64,000 nt of DNA, taken from the NCBI GenBank assembly GCA_016871195.1, contig VFZN01000001.1, positions 186,001 to 250,000 of the forward strand, in the 5' to 3' direction. Below, one piece after another: positions 34,384 through 42,313 of the stretch. Position numbers and translations under genes: made by a program. Position 1 is the first letter of the stretch; every line of letters begins with the position of its first letter. This DNA is from Acidobacteriota bacterium. Its GTDB lineage: Bacteria; Acidobacteriota; Vicinamibacteria; Vicinamibacterales; UBA2999. Under the pieces are notes generated by a model. It did not search any database, was not told the origin of the DNA, and was given only the letters and a program-made list of their open reading frames with translations.

Positions 34384-35942
34384 GGCGCACCTGCACGGCA
34401 CTGCTCGCCCTCTGGGGACTGCTGGTAACGCATCACAGCCCGATGGTCTCATCGACACACGCACAGGCCCGGCCCACACCCCTCGTGTGGGCCGACGCCA
34501 CCGTGGCCGACATCCACCGCGCACTCGCAGCGGGCGAGGTCACCTGCCGCCAGGTCGTACAGGCCTATCTCGCTCGCATCGAGGCCTACGACCGCCGCGG
34601 GCCGTCTCTCCGCGCAATCATCGCCGTCAATCCCCGTGCGCTCGACGAGGCCGATCGCCTCGACCGCGAGGCCGCACGCGGCGCGACACAGGCACCGCTT
34701 CACTGCATTCCGCTCATCCTCAAGGACAACTTCGACACGGCCGACATGCCCACCACCGGGGCCTCGCTCACCCTCGCCCGCTCGGTGCCCCCGGACGATG
34801 CCTTTGTGGTGAAGCGGTTCCGCGCGGCAGGGGCCATCGTTGTCGCCAAGGCCAACCTGACAGAGCTCGCGCTGACGGGCGTCACCGTAAGCTCGCTCGG
34901 GGGACAGACGCTCAATCCCTACGACCTGACGCGCACGCCCGGCGGCTCGAGCGGAGGGACGGGTGCGGCCATTGCGGCAGGCTTTGCGGTGCTCGGCACG
35001 GGCAGTGACACGGGCCAGTCGATCAGGTCACCGGCCTCGGCCAACAGCATCGTAGGCCTGCGCCCCACGCGCGGACTGGTGAGCCGCGACGGCATCATGC
35101 CGTTCAGTGTGACGCAGGATGAAATCGGGCCGATGACCCGCACGGTGGAAGACGCCGCGCGCATGCTCGACGTGATGGTGGGCTACGACAGCGCCGACCC
35201 CATCACGGCCTTCGGCATCGGCCGTACACCCGCCAGCTATCGGGCGACACTCGACCGCGGGGCGCTGAAGGGCGCGCGACTCGGACTCCTGACTGATGTG
35301 CTGGGGCGCGAGGCCGTGCATGCACCGGTCAACCGCGTAGTTGAAGAGGCCGTCGCAGCCATGACCGCGCAGGGGGCCACCGTTATGCGCGTGTCGATTC
35401 CGGGGCTGACCGACCTGACTCGTGGCCTCAGCCTGATGGCACTCGAGTTCCAGCCGTCCTTCAACCGCTATCTCGCCAGCTTGGGGCCGGCGGCGCCGGT
35501 GAAGACGTTTGCCGAGTTCATGGCGCGCGGCGAGATGCATCCCACGCTGAGACCCGTGCTGGAGGAATATCTGCAGGTGACCGATGGACCCGAGCGACCG
35601 GAATACGATCGCCAGCTGCGGCGTCGCGCCGCCTTGCGCCAGGCCATCATGACGGTGCTGGCCGATCACCAGCTCGACGCATTGCTCTATCCCCATCAGA
35701 GCCGCCTCGTGGTGCCGATTGGCGAAGACCAGGCCGATCGGAATGGCGTGCTCTCGAACAGCACCGGCCTTCCCGCGCTGACCTTCCCGGGTGGCTTCAG
35801 CGCACCCACGGCCACTGCATTCATCGGAGTGCCGGTGGGCCTCGAGCTGCTGGGCCCTGACTGGTCCGAGGCCACCCTGCTGCGACTGGCCTACGCCTAC
35901 GAGCAGGCGACCCGTACCCGCAAGCCCCCGCGGCTGCCGTAG
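34380..35942 (+). CDS. Secreted amidase (amidase-signature family)
   Basis: A 520-residue hydrolase with an N-terminal signal peptide (TCTALLALWGLLVTHHSP). The Ser-cisSer-Lys triad is visible: Lys in PLILKDNFDTADMPTTGAS, and the two serines in the signature TPGGSSGGTGAAIAAGFAVLGTGSDTGQSIRSPAS. The usual GSDTGGS is GSDTGQS here, a Gly-to-Gln change beside the nucleophile. The C-terminus GVPVGLELLGPDWSEATLLRLAYAYEQ is typical. The start is GTG 34380, overlapping the SRPBCC gene. The substrate is unknown. Confidence 0.9.
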   Translation: MRRTCTALLALWGLLVTHHSPMVSSTHAQARPTPLVWADATVADIHRALAAGEVTCRQVVQAYLARIEAYDRRGPSLRAIIAVNPRALDEADRLDREAARGATQAPLHCIPLILKDNFDTADMPTTGASLTLARSVPPDDAFVVKRFRAAGAIVVAKANLTELALTGVTVSSLGGQTLNPYDLTRTPGGSSGGTGAAIAAGFAVLGTGSDTGQSIRSPASANSIVGLRPTRGLVSRDGIMPFSVTQDEIGPMTRTVEDAARMLDVMVGYDSADPITAFGIGRTPASYRATLDRGALKGARLGLLTDVLGREAVHAPVNRVVEEAVAAMTAQGATVMRVSIPGLTDLTRGLSLMALEFQPSFNRYLASLGPAAPVKTFAEFMARGEMHPTLRPVLEEYLQVTDGPERPEYDRQLRRRAALRQAIMTVLADHQLDALLYPHQSRLVVPIGEDQADRNGVLSNSTGLPALTFPGGFSAPTATAFIGVPVGLELLGPDWSEATLLRLAYAYEQATRTRKPPRLP

Positions 35943-35956
35943 CCCCTGCGCAGGGG
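35943..35956 (+). terminator. Short palindrome directly after the amidase stop
   Basis: CCCCTGCGCAGGGG is a perfect 14-base palindrome immediately after the TAG. It lacks a T-run. It may slow or end transcription or protect the mRNA 3' end. From here to 36012 nothing else is seen. Confidence 0.35.
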
Positions 35957-36012
35957 ACGGCCGCCGCGGTGACGGAGCCCTGTGCGATCCCCAGGCCGCC
36001 CGGCGTGCAGGG

Positions 36013-36183
36013 TCAGTGTGAACAGAACCGTGTGATGATGCCGCCGAACGGAGCAGCCCGCCCATCCGAGAAGATGCGGACCCCCGCGCGGGTGACCGCA
36101 CATGGGGTGCCCTGCGAATCGAGACGTATCATGGCCCACCCTATCGACGTGCTGCCAAGGTCGAGGGCCAGGCGATAGTGCAT
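36013..36183 (-). pseudogene. cas9: Truncated cas9: RuvC-I N-terminal stub only
   Basis: The 56-codon frame begins at ATG 36183. Residues 1-42 match the N-terminus of Cas9, especially type II-C: YRLALDLGSTSIGWAMIRLD then RAGVRIFSDGR, with Asp8 in the place of the first RuvC catalytic residue. After residue 42 (base 36058) the usual Asn-Pro-Lys and arginine-rich bridge-helix sequence is absent. Fourteen unrelated residues follow, then TGA. Full Cas9 proteins are about 1,000 residues or more; nothing to the left, including antisense to the amidase gene, continues it. No Shine-Dalgarno precedes the ATG. It is divergent from a tracrRNA-like unit 60 bases away. I read it as a deletion remnant; a functional micro-protein is a less likely alternative. 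Confidence 0.85.
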
Positions 36184-36210
36184 GGTGGGAAGGGCATCGC
36201 GAACAGCGGT

Positions 36211-36240
36211 TTGTTGAGAAGCCTTTGGGTGTGTCATACT
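36211..36240 (+). promoter_or_regulatory. Promoter of the tracrRNA-like transcript
   Basis: TTGTTG at 36211-36216 and CATACT at 36235-36240 are 18 bases apart (17 if TGTTGA is used). This is a good sigma-70-type promoter in a window where -35 elements are otherwise hard to find. It predicts a start near 36246-36248. Confidence 0.6.
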
Positions 36241-36245
36241 TCGGT

Positions 36246-36331
36246 TCTAGCGACTTGGGATATGCGCTCTGGACGCTAACACGCTGAAAGATGCACCAGA
36301 TGCAGGGGCCGCTACATGCGGCCCCTTTTTC
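36246..36331 (+). ncRNA. tracrRNA-like small RNA beside the cas9 stub
   Basis: About 86 bases lie between a promoter and a strong intrinsic terminator, with no ORF. In order it holds: a 5' region where an anti-repeat would be expected, with TAGCG (36248-36252) able to pair with CGCTA (36274-36278); CTGAAAGATGCACC at 36284-36297, close to the post-anti-repeat segment of the Neisseria meningitidis tracrRNA as I remember it; a TGCA-CCAGA-TGCA mini-hairpin (36292-36304); and a terminal GC hairpin with T5. Layout, size and adjacency to cas9 support a tracrRNA. Without a repeat array the anti-repeat cannot be proven. Alternatives are an unrelated small RNA or a leader. Confidence 0.6.
36305..36330 (+). 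terminator. Intrinsic terminator of the tracrRNA-like RNA
   Basis: GGGGCCGC and GCGGCCCC form a perfect eight-pair stem with loop TACAT, followed by TTTTT. It is the clearest rho-independent terminator on the plus strand of the window. Confidence 0.92.
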
Positions 36332-36340
36332 GTTTCGGCA

Positions 36341-36376
36341 GTTGTGACTGTTCCAGAAGTATAGGCACGAGCGTTC
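36341..36376 (+). other. Possible single degenerate CRISPR repeat (unproven)
   Basis: This 36-base stretch starts GTTGTGACTG. Three blocks can pair, in antiparallel order, with the 5' part of the tracrRNA-like RNA: GTTG (36341-36344) with 36277-36280, CCAGA (36353-36357) with 36268-36272, and GTAT (36359-36362) with 36260-36263, with bulges between. Only one copy exists, so it is not an array. The pairing may be chance. The rest, 36377-36536, contains a GTTCC-CACTC-GGAAC hairpin (36373-36387) but no gene. Confidence 0.2.
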
Positions 36377-36536
36377 CCACTCGGAACCCGTTTTTCAGGG
36401 TCGGGAAAAAGTACTCACATCTTTCCCAGCTGTCGATGCTTGAGCGAACAGCGCCGCCACAGTCAGAGTCGCTGGTGGTGACGGCCGTCAGGGCCAGCCG
36501 TCTCGACGACGTGTAACCGCCCCGCCCCACCCGCCA

Positions 36537-37676
36537 CTAGCGCATCTGCAACGCGTCGTACGCCTGCGTCACCCGCGCGACCGCTTCGTCGAGTGTGTCG
36601 GCCACCACCGTCAGGTGCCCCATCTTGCGACCGGTGCGCGGCTCGGCCTTGCCGTACAGGTGCAGTGCCACGCCCGGCACCGCCAGGGCCGCAGCCCACT
36701 GCGGGTCGCCGCCGGCCCACACATCGCCCAGCAGATTGATCATCGCCGCCGGCCGATGCTGCGTTGTGGAACCCAGCGGCAGGCCGCACACCGCGCGCAC
36801 CTGCTGCTCGAACTGGCTCGTCGCACACGCCTCAATCGTGTAATGCCCCGAGTTGTGCGGCCGCGGCGCAATCTCGTTCACCAGCAGCCGCCCGTCGCGC
36901 GTGACGAAAAATTCCACGCACAGCACGCCCACATAGTCGAGCGCGTTCATCACGCGGCGCGCCAGCGCACTCGCCTCGGCCGCCACCGTGACCGACACCC
37001 GTGCCGGTGCCATGGTGAGGTGCAGGATATGATGCCGATGCACGTTCTCGACCGCGCCGTAGTCAGCCATCCTGCCGTCGGCACTGCGCGCCGCCACCAC
37101 CGACACCTCGCACGCAAAGTCGATCACCTGCTCGACAATCGCCTCGCCCCCGCCCAGTCGCGCCCACACAGCAGCGACATCGCGCTCGTCATGCACACGC
37201 TGCTGGCCCTTGCCGTCGTAGCCGAACGCCGCTGTCTTCACAATCGCCGGCACGCCCACCACTGACAGCGCCGCACGCAACTCGTCGGCAGAGGTCACGC
37301 GCACGCACGGGGCCACCGGAAATCCCTGCGCCTGCAGGAAGGCCTTCTCGCGCGCACGCTGCTGGGTCGTATGCAGCGCCGCACCGCTCGGGCGCACCAC
37401 CGCGACCTCGGCCGCGGCCGCCGCCGCCTCCGCCGACACATTCTCAAACTCCATCGTCACGACGTCGACCGCCGAGGCGAAACGACGGATGGCGGCGAGG
37501 TCGTCATACGAACCGGTCACTTCGACGTCGGCCACCTGGCCGGTCGGAGAGTTGGTGTCAGGAGAATACGTGTGGACGCGGTAGCCCATGCGCCGGGCCG
37601 CCAGCGCGAACATGCGGCCCAGCTGGCCGCTGCCCAGCACACCGATCGTGCCGCCCGGCAGCACCCGGTCGATCAC
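36537..37676 (-). CDS. purK: 5-(carboxyamino)imidazole ribonucleotide synthase
   Basis: PurK is an ATP-grasp enzyme that carboxylates aminoimidazole ribonucleotide at nitrogen in purine synthesis. The 379-residue protein starts GTG 37676 and begins [20 protein letters not shown], the PurK dinucleotide-like motif. ATP-grasp elements include [12 protein letters not shown], the grasp Glu in VCVEFFVT-like VLCVEFFV, and [18 protein letters not shown]. The start overlaps the purE stop by four bases. No terminator with a T-run follows. Confidence 0.95.
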   Translation of the reverse strand: MIDRVLPGGTIGVLGSGQLGRMFALAARRMGYRVHTYSPDTNSPTGQVADVEVTGSYDDLAAIRRFASAVDVVTMEFENVSAEAAAAAAEVAVVRPSGAALHTTQQRAREKAFLQAQGFPVAPCVRVTSADELRAALSVVGVPAIVKTAAFGYDGKGQQRVHDERDVAAVWARLGGGEAIVEQVIDFACEVSVVAARSADGRMADYGAVENVHRHHILHLTMAPARVSVTVAAEASALARRVMNALDYVGVLCVEFFVTRDGRLLVNEIAPRPHNSGHYTIEACATSQFEQQVRAVCGLPLGSTTQHRPAAMINLLGDVWAGGDPQWAAALAVPGVALHLYGKAEPRTGRKMGHLTVVADTLDEAVARVTQAYDALQMR

Positions 37677-38167
37677 GGCAGTTCGGCCGCCCGCACCTGC
37701 GCGGTCTGCTCAGACCGGAAGGCGCGGAGGCGTTCCGCAAGCTCAGGGCGCGATGTGGCCAGAATCGACACCGCCAGCAGGCCCGCGTTGGTCGCACCCG
37801 CCTTGCCGATCGCCAGCGTCGCCACCGGCACGCCACCCGGCATCTGCACTATCGACAGCAGCGAATCGATCCCCTGCAGCGCGTGGCTCTGCACCGGCAC
37901 GCCCAGCACCGGCAGCACCGTGTGCGCCGCCACCATGCCCGGCAGGTGTGCCGCGCCGCCTGCACCCGCAATGATTACCTGCAGACCGCGTGCCTCGGCC
38001 GTCGAGGCGAACTCGGCCATCCACTGCGGAGTGCGGTGCGCCGAAACGACAGCTTTTTCGTAGGGAATCTCAAACCGCTCGAGCATCGTCACCGCGGCCG
38101 ACATGGTGTCCCAGTCGGAGGTCGAGCCCATGATGACGGCAACAAGGGGCGTGACGGCAGTCGGCAT
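37673..38167 (-). CDS. purE: N5-carboxyaminoimidazole ribonucleotide mutase
   Basis: PurE moves the carboxyl group made by PurK from nitrogen to carbon. The 164-residue class I form has [14 protein letters not shown]-type phosphate binding (here [16 protein letters not shown]), the catalytic His in [11 protein letters not shown], and [19 protein letters not shown]. It leads the purEK operon. Its promoter appears to share a -10 core with the divergent peptidase gene. Confidence 0.96.
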   Translation of the reverse strand: MPTAVTPLVAVIMGSTSDWDTMSAAVTMLERFEIPYEKAVVSAHRTPQWMAEFASTAEARGLQVIIAGAGGAAHLPGMVAAHTVLPVLGVPVQSHALQGIDSLLSIVQMPGGVPVATLAIGKAGATNAGLLAVSILATSRPELAERLRAFRSEQTAQVRAAELP

Positions 38168-38187
38168 GGAGGAAGAAGACGCTCAGC

Positions 38188-38195
38188 AGTATAGT
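38188..38195. promoter_or_regulatory. Shared divergent -10 core for purE and the M16 peptidase gene
   Basis: AGTATAGT reads TATAGT on the plus strand (38190-38195, six bases before ATG 38202) and TATACT on the minus strand (38193-38188, 20 bases before the purE ATG). Polymerase binding in one direction should exclude the other. Confidence 0.55.
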
Positions 38196-38201
38196 GCAGT
38201 C

Positions 38202-39569
38202 ATGACCATCCGCCCGCTCGTCGCGCTCGCCTGCAGCCTCCGCCTGCTGACTGCCGTGCCGCTGGCGCAGGCCCCCCAGGCCCCGGCCACCATCACGGTG
38301 CCCTACACCGAGTTCACGCTCGCCAACGGCCTGCATGTCATCCTGCACCGCGATCCCACCGTGCCCGTGGCCGCCGTCAATGTCTGGTATCACGTCGGCT
38401 CAGGCCGCGAGAAGCCCGGGCGCACCGGCTTCGCGCATCTCTTCGAGCACGTGATGTTCGAAGGCTCCGAGCATGTCGCCGAAGGCCAGTTCGACAGCTG
38501 GCTCGAAGCCGCCGGCGGCAGCAACAACGGGTCAACCTCGGAAGACCGCACCAACTACGTCACCGACGTGCCCAGCAACGCGCTCGAGCTGGCGCTGTTC
38601 CTCGAATCCGATCGCATGGGCTATCTGCTGCCCACCCTCACGCAGGGCAAACTCGATGGTCAGCGCGATGTGGTCAAGAACGAGAAACGCCAGCGCGTCG
38701 ACAACGCGCCCTACGGGCAGGCGTTCGTCGAGCTGACCTCGATGCTCTACCCGAAGGGGCATCCGTACAGCTGGCCGGTCATCGGGTCGATGGACGACCT
38801 CTCGGCCGCGCAGCTTGACGATGTGCGCGAGTTCTTCACCACGTATTACGCACCCAACAACGCCAGCCTGGTAATCGCGGGTGACATCGACATCGCGCAG
38901 ACGCGCACGCTGGTCGAGAAGTGGTTCAGCGCCATTCCCCGAGGGAAGGATGTGTCGCCGCTGGTGACGCAGCCCGTACAGCTCGAGGGCGTCGTGCGCC
39001 GCACCATTACTGATCGTGTGCAACTGCCGCGCCTCTACATGGCCTGGCACACGCCGGCGTTTTACGCGCCCGGCGACGCGGCCATGGACATGATCGGCGG
39101 CCTGCTCACCGGCGGGAAGAATTCGCGCCTCTACAAGCGCCTCGTGTACGACCTGCAGATGGCGCAGGATGTCTTTGCGGCGCAGCAGTCATCTGCGCTC
39201 GGCAGCACCTTTCTCGTCGTGTCGACCGCGCGGCCCGGGCAGTCGCTCGAAAAGATTCAGGCGGTCATCGACGAGGAGATCGCCCGCCTGCAGCAGCAGC
39301 CGCCCGAGGCACGCGAGATGATGCGCGTGCTCAACCAGACCGAGGCATCGTTCTACCGCCGCATGGAGCGCACAGCAGGCTTCGGCGGCAAGGCCGATCA
39401 GCTCAACGGCTATTTCGTCGCCACCGGCATGCCCGATTTCTTCGAGGAAGATCTCGCACGCTACCGCGCGCTGTCGCCCGCCGACATCCAGTCGGCTGCG
39501 GCCCGCTATCTGCCTGCCACGCGCCGCGTCGAACTCAGTGTGATGCCGGCCACCCCGGCGGGAAAGTAA
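38202..39569 (+). CDS. Secreted M16 family zinc peptidase, catalytic member
   Basis: An exported insulinase-like peptidase of 455 residues. After a signal peptide (LVALACSLRLLTAVPLAQA) comes the inverted zinc motif in GFAHLFEHVMFEG (HxxEH), with the distal Glu in KNEKRQRVDN. A second M16 domain follows from about residue 180 (RLYMAWHTPAF). I chose ATG 38202 because it starts the signal peptide and has TATAGT six bases upstream. The downstream gene encodes a paralogue without the zinc motif, as in two-chain M16B peptidases that form a closing clamshell. Confidence 0.92.
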   Translation: MTIRPLVALACSLRLLTAVPLAQAPQAPATITVPYTEFTLANGLHVILHRDPTVPVAAVNVWYHVGSGREKPGRTGFAHLFEHVMFEGSEHVAEGQFDSWLEAAGGSNNGSTSEDRTNYVTDVPSNALELALFLESDRMGYLLPTLTQGKLDGQRDVVKNEKRQRVDNAPYGQAFVELTSMLYPKGHPYSWPVIGSMDDLSAAQLDDVREFFTTYYAPNNASLVIAGDIDIAQTRTLVEKWFSAIPRGKDVSPLVTQPVQLEGVVRRTITDRVQLPRLYMAWHTPAFYAPGDAAMDMIGGLLTGGKNSRLYKRLVYDLQMAQDVFAAQQSSALGSTFLVVSTARPGQSLEKIQAVIDEEIARLQQQPPEAREMMRVLNQTEASFYRRMERTAGFGGKADQLNGYFVATGMPDFFEEDLARYRALSPADIQSAAARYLPATRRVELSVMPATPAGK

Positions 39570-39573
39570 CGCG

Positions 39574-41043
39574 ATGACTGCCATGTTCATGACCCGTCGC
39601 ATCCGTCCCCTCATCGTCTGTGCACTGGCGCTGGCCGCCGCCTCGGCCGTGACCACCCTCCGCGCACAGGGTCCCGACCGTCGCCAGCCGCCGCCGCTGG
39701 GCCCGCCCCCGGCGCTGCGCCTGCCGGCCGTGCAGAAAGGCACGCTCGCCAACGGCGTGCCGCTGTGGCTCATCGAGCAGCATCGTGTGCCGCTGGTGCA
39801 GGTCAATGTGCTGCTCAGGGGCGGCAGCAGCCTCGATCGGGCCGGGCGCTACGGCATGGCCAGCCTCGTGGCGGCCATGCTTGATGAGGGCGCAGGCTCG
39901 CGTTCGGCACTCGAGCTGGCCGACGCCGTCGAATTTCTCGGGGCCGAGCTCAGCACCAGCAGTTCGTTCGACTACAGCGCCATCCGCATGTCGTCACCCG
40001 TCAGGAATCTCGACGCCGCTCTGCCGCTGATGGCCGATGTGCTGCTGCGTCCCACGTTCCCCGCAAACGAGCTCGACCGACTCAGGAAGGAGCGGCTCAC
40101 CGCACTCGTGCAGGCGCAGGATAATCCCGCAGCCATCATCGGGTATGCGTTCCCCCGCGTGGTCTTCGGGCCCGCGCACCGCTACGGCACGCCAGCCACC
40201 GGCCTGGCCCCGGCGCTCACCGCCATCACGCCTGATGATGTGCGGGCGTTCTACCGCGAGCACTACACGGCCGGTCATGCGGCAGTGGTGGTGGTCGGCG
40301 ACATCACGCTGGCCGACGCGAAGGCGCGCCTCGACCGGGCCTTCACCGGCTGGAGCAGCACGGCCGGCGCCGCACCGACAGCCGCCCCCATTCCCACGGC
40401 CCCGCAGCTGACGCGCCGCGAGGTGGTCATCATCGACAAGCCCGGTGCGGCACAGTCGCAGATTCGGATCGGTTGGGTAGGCGTGCCGCGCTCCACAGGC
40501 GAGTACGCGATCCTTCAGGTGCTCAACACCATCCTTGGCGGGTCGTTCACTTCGCGCCTCAACCAGAACCTGCGCGAGCGGAACGGTTACACCTACGGGG
40601 CCTCGTCGGGCTTCGACATGCGCACGTCCGCGGGGCCCTTCCTCGCTGGTGCAGGCGTGCAGACCGACAAGACCGCCGAGGCGCTCCGCGAGTTCTTTGT
40701 CGAGCTCGACGGCATCAGGAAGCCCGTGCCGGCCGCAGAGCTCGACAAGGCAAAGAACTATGTGGCGCTCGGCTTCCCCGCCGAGTTCGAAACCTCGCGC
40801 GATCTCGCGCAGAAGCTCGAAGAGATGATCGTCTTCTCGCTGCCCGATGACACGTTCCAGTCGTTTGTCGGTGCCGTCACGCGCGTGACAGCCGCCGAGG
40901 TACAGCAGGCCGCCGACCGGTACATCCGCGGCGATCGCATGGCGGTCGTGGTGGTGGGCGACCGCAAGGTCATCGAGCCCGGCATCGCGGCCCTCAAGCT
41001 GGGACCGCTGCGCGTGGTGCCCGTCGAGGAGTTCTTCAAATAG
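39574..41043 (+). CDS. Secreted M16 family peptidase-like protein, non-catalytic partner
   Basis: A 489-residue paralogue of the upstream M16 peptidase, four bases after its stop. It has a signal peptide (PLIVCALALAAASAVTTL). Where the zinc motif should be it reads GMASLVAAMLDEGAG, so the two metal histidines are missing. The second-half motif of the inactive subunit, the arginine/tyrosine clamp in RNGYTYGASSGF, is present. It should form a heterodimer with the catalytic subunit. ATG 39583 (MFMTRR) is an alternative start. Confidence 0.9.
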   Translation: MTAMFMTRRIRPLIVCALALAAASAVTTLRAQGPDRRQPPPLGPPPALRLPAVQKGTLANGVPLWLIEQHRVPLVQVNVLLRGGSSLDRAGRYGMASLVAAMLDEGAGSRSALELADAVEFLGAELSTSSSFDYSAIRMSSPVRNLDAALPLMADVLLRPTFPANELDRLRKERLTALVQAQDNPAAIIGYAFPRVVFGPAHRYGTPATGLAPALTAITPDDVRAFYREHYTAGHAAVVVVGDITLADAKARLDRAFTGWSSTAGAAPTAAPIPTAPQLTRREVVIIDKPGAAQSQIRIGWVGVPRSTGEYAILQVLNTILGGSFTSRLNQNLRERNGYTYGASSGFDMRTSAGPFLAGAGVQTDKTAEALREFFVELDGIRKPVPAAELDKAKNYVALGFPAEFETSRDLAQKLEEMIVFSLPDDTFQSFVGAVTRVTAAEVQQAADRYIRGDRMAVVVVGDRKVIEPGIAALKLGPLRVVPVEEFFK

Positions 41044-41051
41044 CGCCCCTG

Positions 41052-42302
41052 GTGATCATCGGCGCCGGGGCCGCTGGCCTCGTCGCCGCCCTGTTCGCGG
41101 CCGAAGGGCCGGTGCCTGTGGTCGTGCTCGAAGGCACGGCCGACGGCGGACGCAAGATTCTCATCAGCGGCGGCGGCCGGTGCAACATCCTGCCCGCCGC
41201 CATTCAGCCCGAGCGCTTCGTCACCGACTCGCCACCGGCGATCCTGCGCGGCGTGCTGCGCTCGTGGCCGCTGGCCGGCATGCAGCGCTTCTTCGAGCAC
41301 GATCTCTCGCTGCCCCTCGCGTTCGAAGCCGACACCGGCAAGTGGTTCCCCGCGTCGCACAAGGCACGCGATGTCTGTGACGCGCTCGTCCGCACGGCGC
41401 GCACGCGCGGCGTCGATCTCCACTGGAGCACCCGGGTCACCAGCCTCGGCCGCGTCGGCTCGCAGTGGCGCATCGGCACCACGACCGGAACCCTCGACGC
41501 CAGCCGCGTCATCGTGGCGACCGGTGGCCTCTCGGTACCCGCCACCGGGTCTGATGGCTTGGGCCTGTCGCTGGCCCGCCAGCTGGGCCTGCCGTGTCAC
41601 CCCACCTATGCCGCACTCACGCCGCTCACCTGTGACGATGAGCAGCTGCCCGGGCCGTGGAAGGCCGCGACGCTCGCCGGGGTATCGCTGCCCGTACGGG
41701 TGCGGGCTCGATGGAACACCCTGCGCGCCGACGCCGCCGGCGGCTTTCTCTTCACCCATCGCGGCTACAGCGGACCGGCGGTGCTCGACGTCTCGCACGT
41801 CTGCGTGCGCAGCCTCGAGCAGGGCACAGGCGATGCCCTCGCGAGTCTGCAGGTGGCCTTCAGCGACCGCTCAGAGGACGACTGGCACGGGCGCCTGCAA
41901 TCAGGCGATCAGCTCGCCGCCACCGTGCTGGGACGCGCCCTGCCTGATCGGCTCGTCACCGCCCTGATGCATACCGCCGGCGTGCCTGTCGATCGCCGTG
42001 TCTCGTCGCTGCGCCGCGACGAACGCATCGCGCTGGTGCGCGCGCTGACGCAGCACGCACTGCCGTGGACCGGACACGAAGGGTATCGGAAGGCCGAGGT
42101 CACCGGCGGCGGTGTCGCACTCGACGCGGTGCACGGAGGCTCGCTCGAGGTACGCACACAGCCCGGCCTGCATCTCTGCGGCGAAGTGCTCGACGCCTTC
42201 GGCCCCATCGGCGGGCATAACTTCGCCTGGGCCTGGGCCACCGGACGCCTTGCGGGTCTCGGCGCCGCGAAGGCTGCGGCGGCAGACGGATTGCTATACT
42301 GA
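41052..42302 (+). CDS. HI0933/BaiN-like flavoprotein oxidoreductase
   Basis: An FAD-binding protein of 416 residues. The GTG at 41052 begins IIGAGAAGLVAALFAAEG, the dinucleotide fold, followed by the family-specific GGRKILISGGGRCN. The C-terminus LHLCGEVLDAFGPIGGHNFAWAWATGRLAG closes the FAD site. Relatives are annotated as BaiN or as aminoacetone oxidase family, but the physiological reaction is not established. It lies eight bases after the M16 partner gene. Confidence 0.88.
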   Translation: MIIGAGAAGLVAALFAAEGPVPVVVLEGTADGGRKILISGGGRCNILPAAIQPERFVTDSPPAILRGVLRSWPLAGMQRFFEHDLSLPLAFEADTGKWFPASHKARDVCDALVRTARTRGVDLHWSTRVTSLGRVGSQWRIGTTTGTLDASRVIVATGGLSVPATGSDGLGLSLARQLGLPCHPTYAALTPLTCDDEQLPGPWKAATLAGVSLPVRVRARWNTLRADAAGGFLFTHRGYSGPAVLDVSHVCVRSLEQGTGDALASLQVAFSDRSEDDWHGRLQSGDQLAATVLGRALPDRLVTALMHTAGVPVDRRVSSLRRDERIALVRALTQHALPWTGHEGYRKAEVTGGGVALDAVHGGSLEVRTQPGLHLCGEVLDAFGPIGGHNFAWAWATGRLAGLGAAKAAAADGLLY

Positions 42303-42313
42303 GGCGCCTTCAC

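Noticed and set aside
34380-36012. Continuation of cas9 to the left of the stub
   Set aside because: Minus-strand frames here contain no bridge helix, HNH or RuvC-II/III motif; the plus strand is an intact amidase gene.
36312-36530. 72-codon minus-strand ORF across the terminator region
   Set aside because: It runs antisense through the terminator hairpin, has no start signal, and the product resembles no family.
35943-36540. A CRISPR array beside the cas9 stub
   Set aside because: I looked for a repeated 25-40-base unit in this gap and found none. Only a single repeat-like stretch with weak pairing remains, so no array is called.
39574-41043. Second M16 gene as a broken peptidase
   Set aside because: Loss of the zinc motif is normal for the partner subunit of two-chain M16 peptidases, and the frame is complete.
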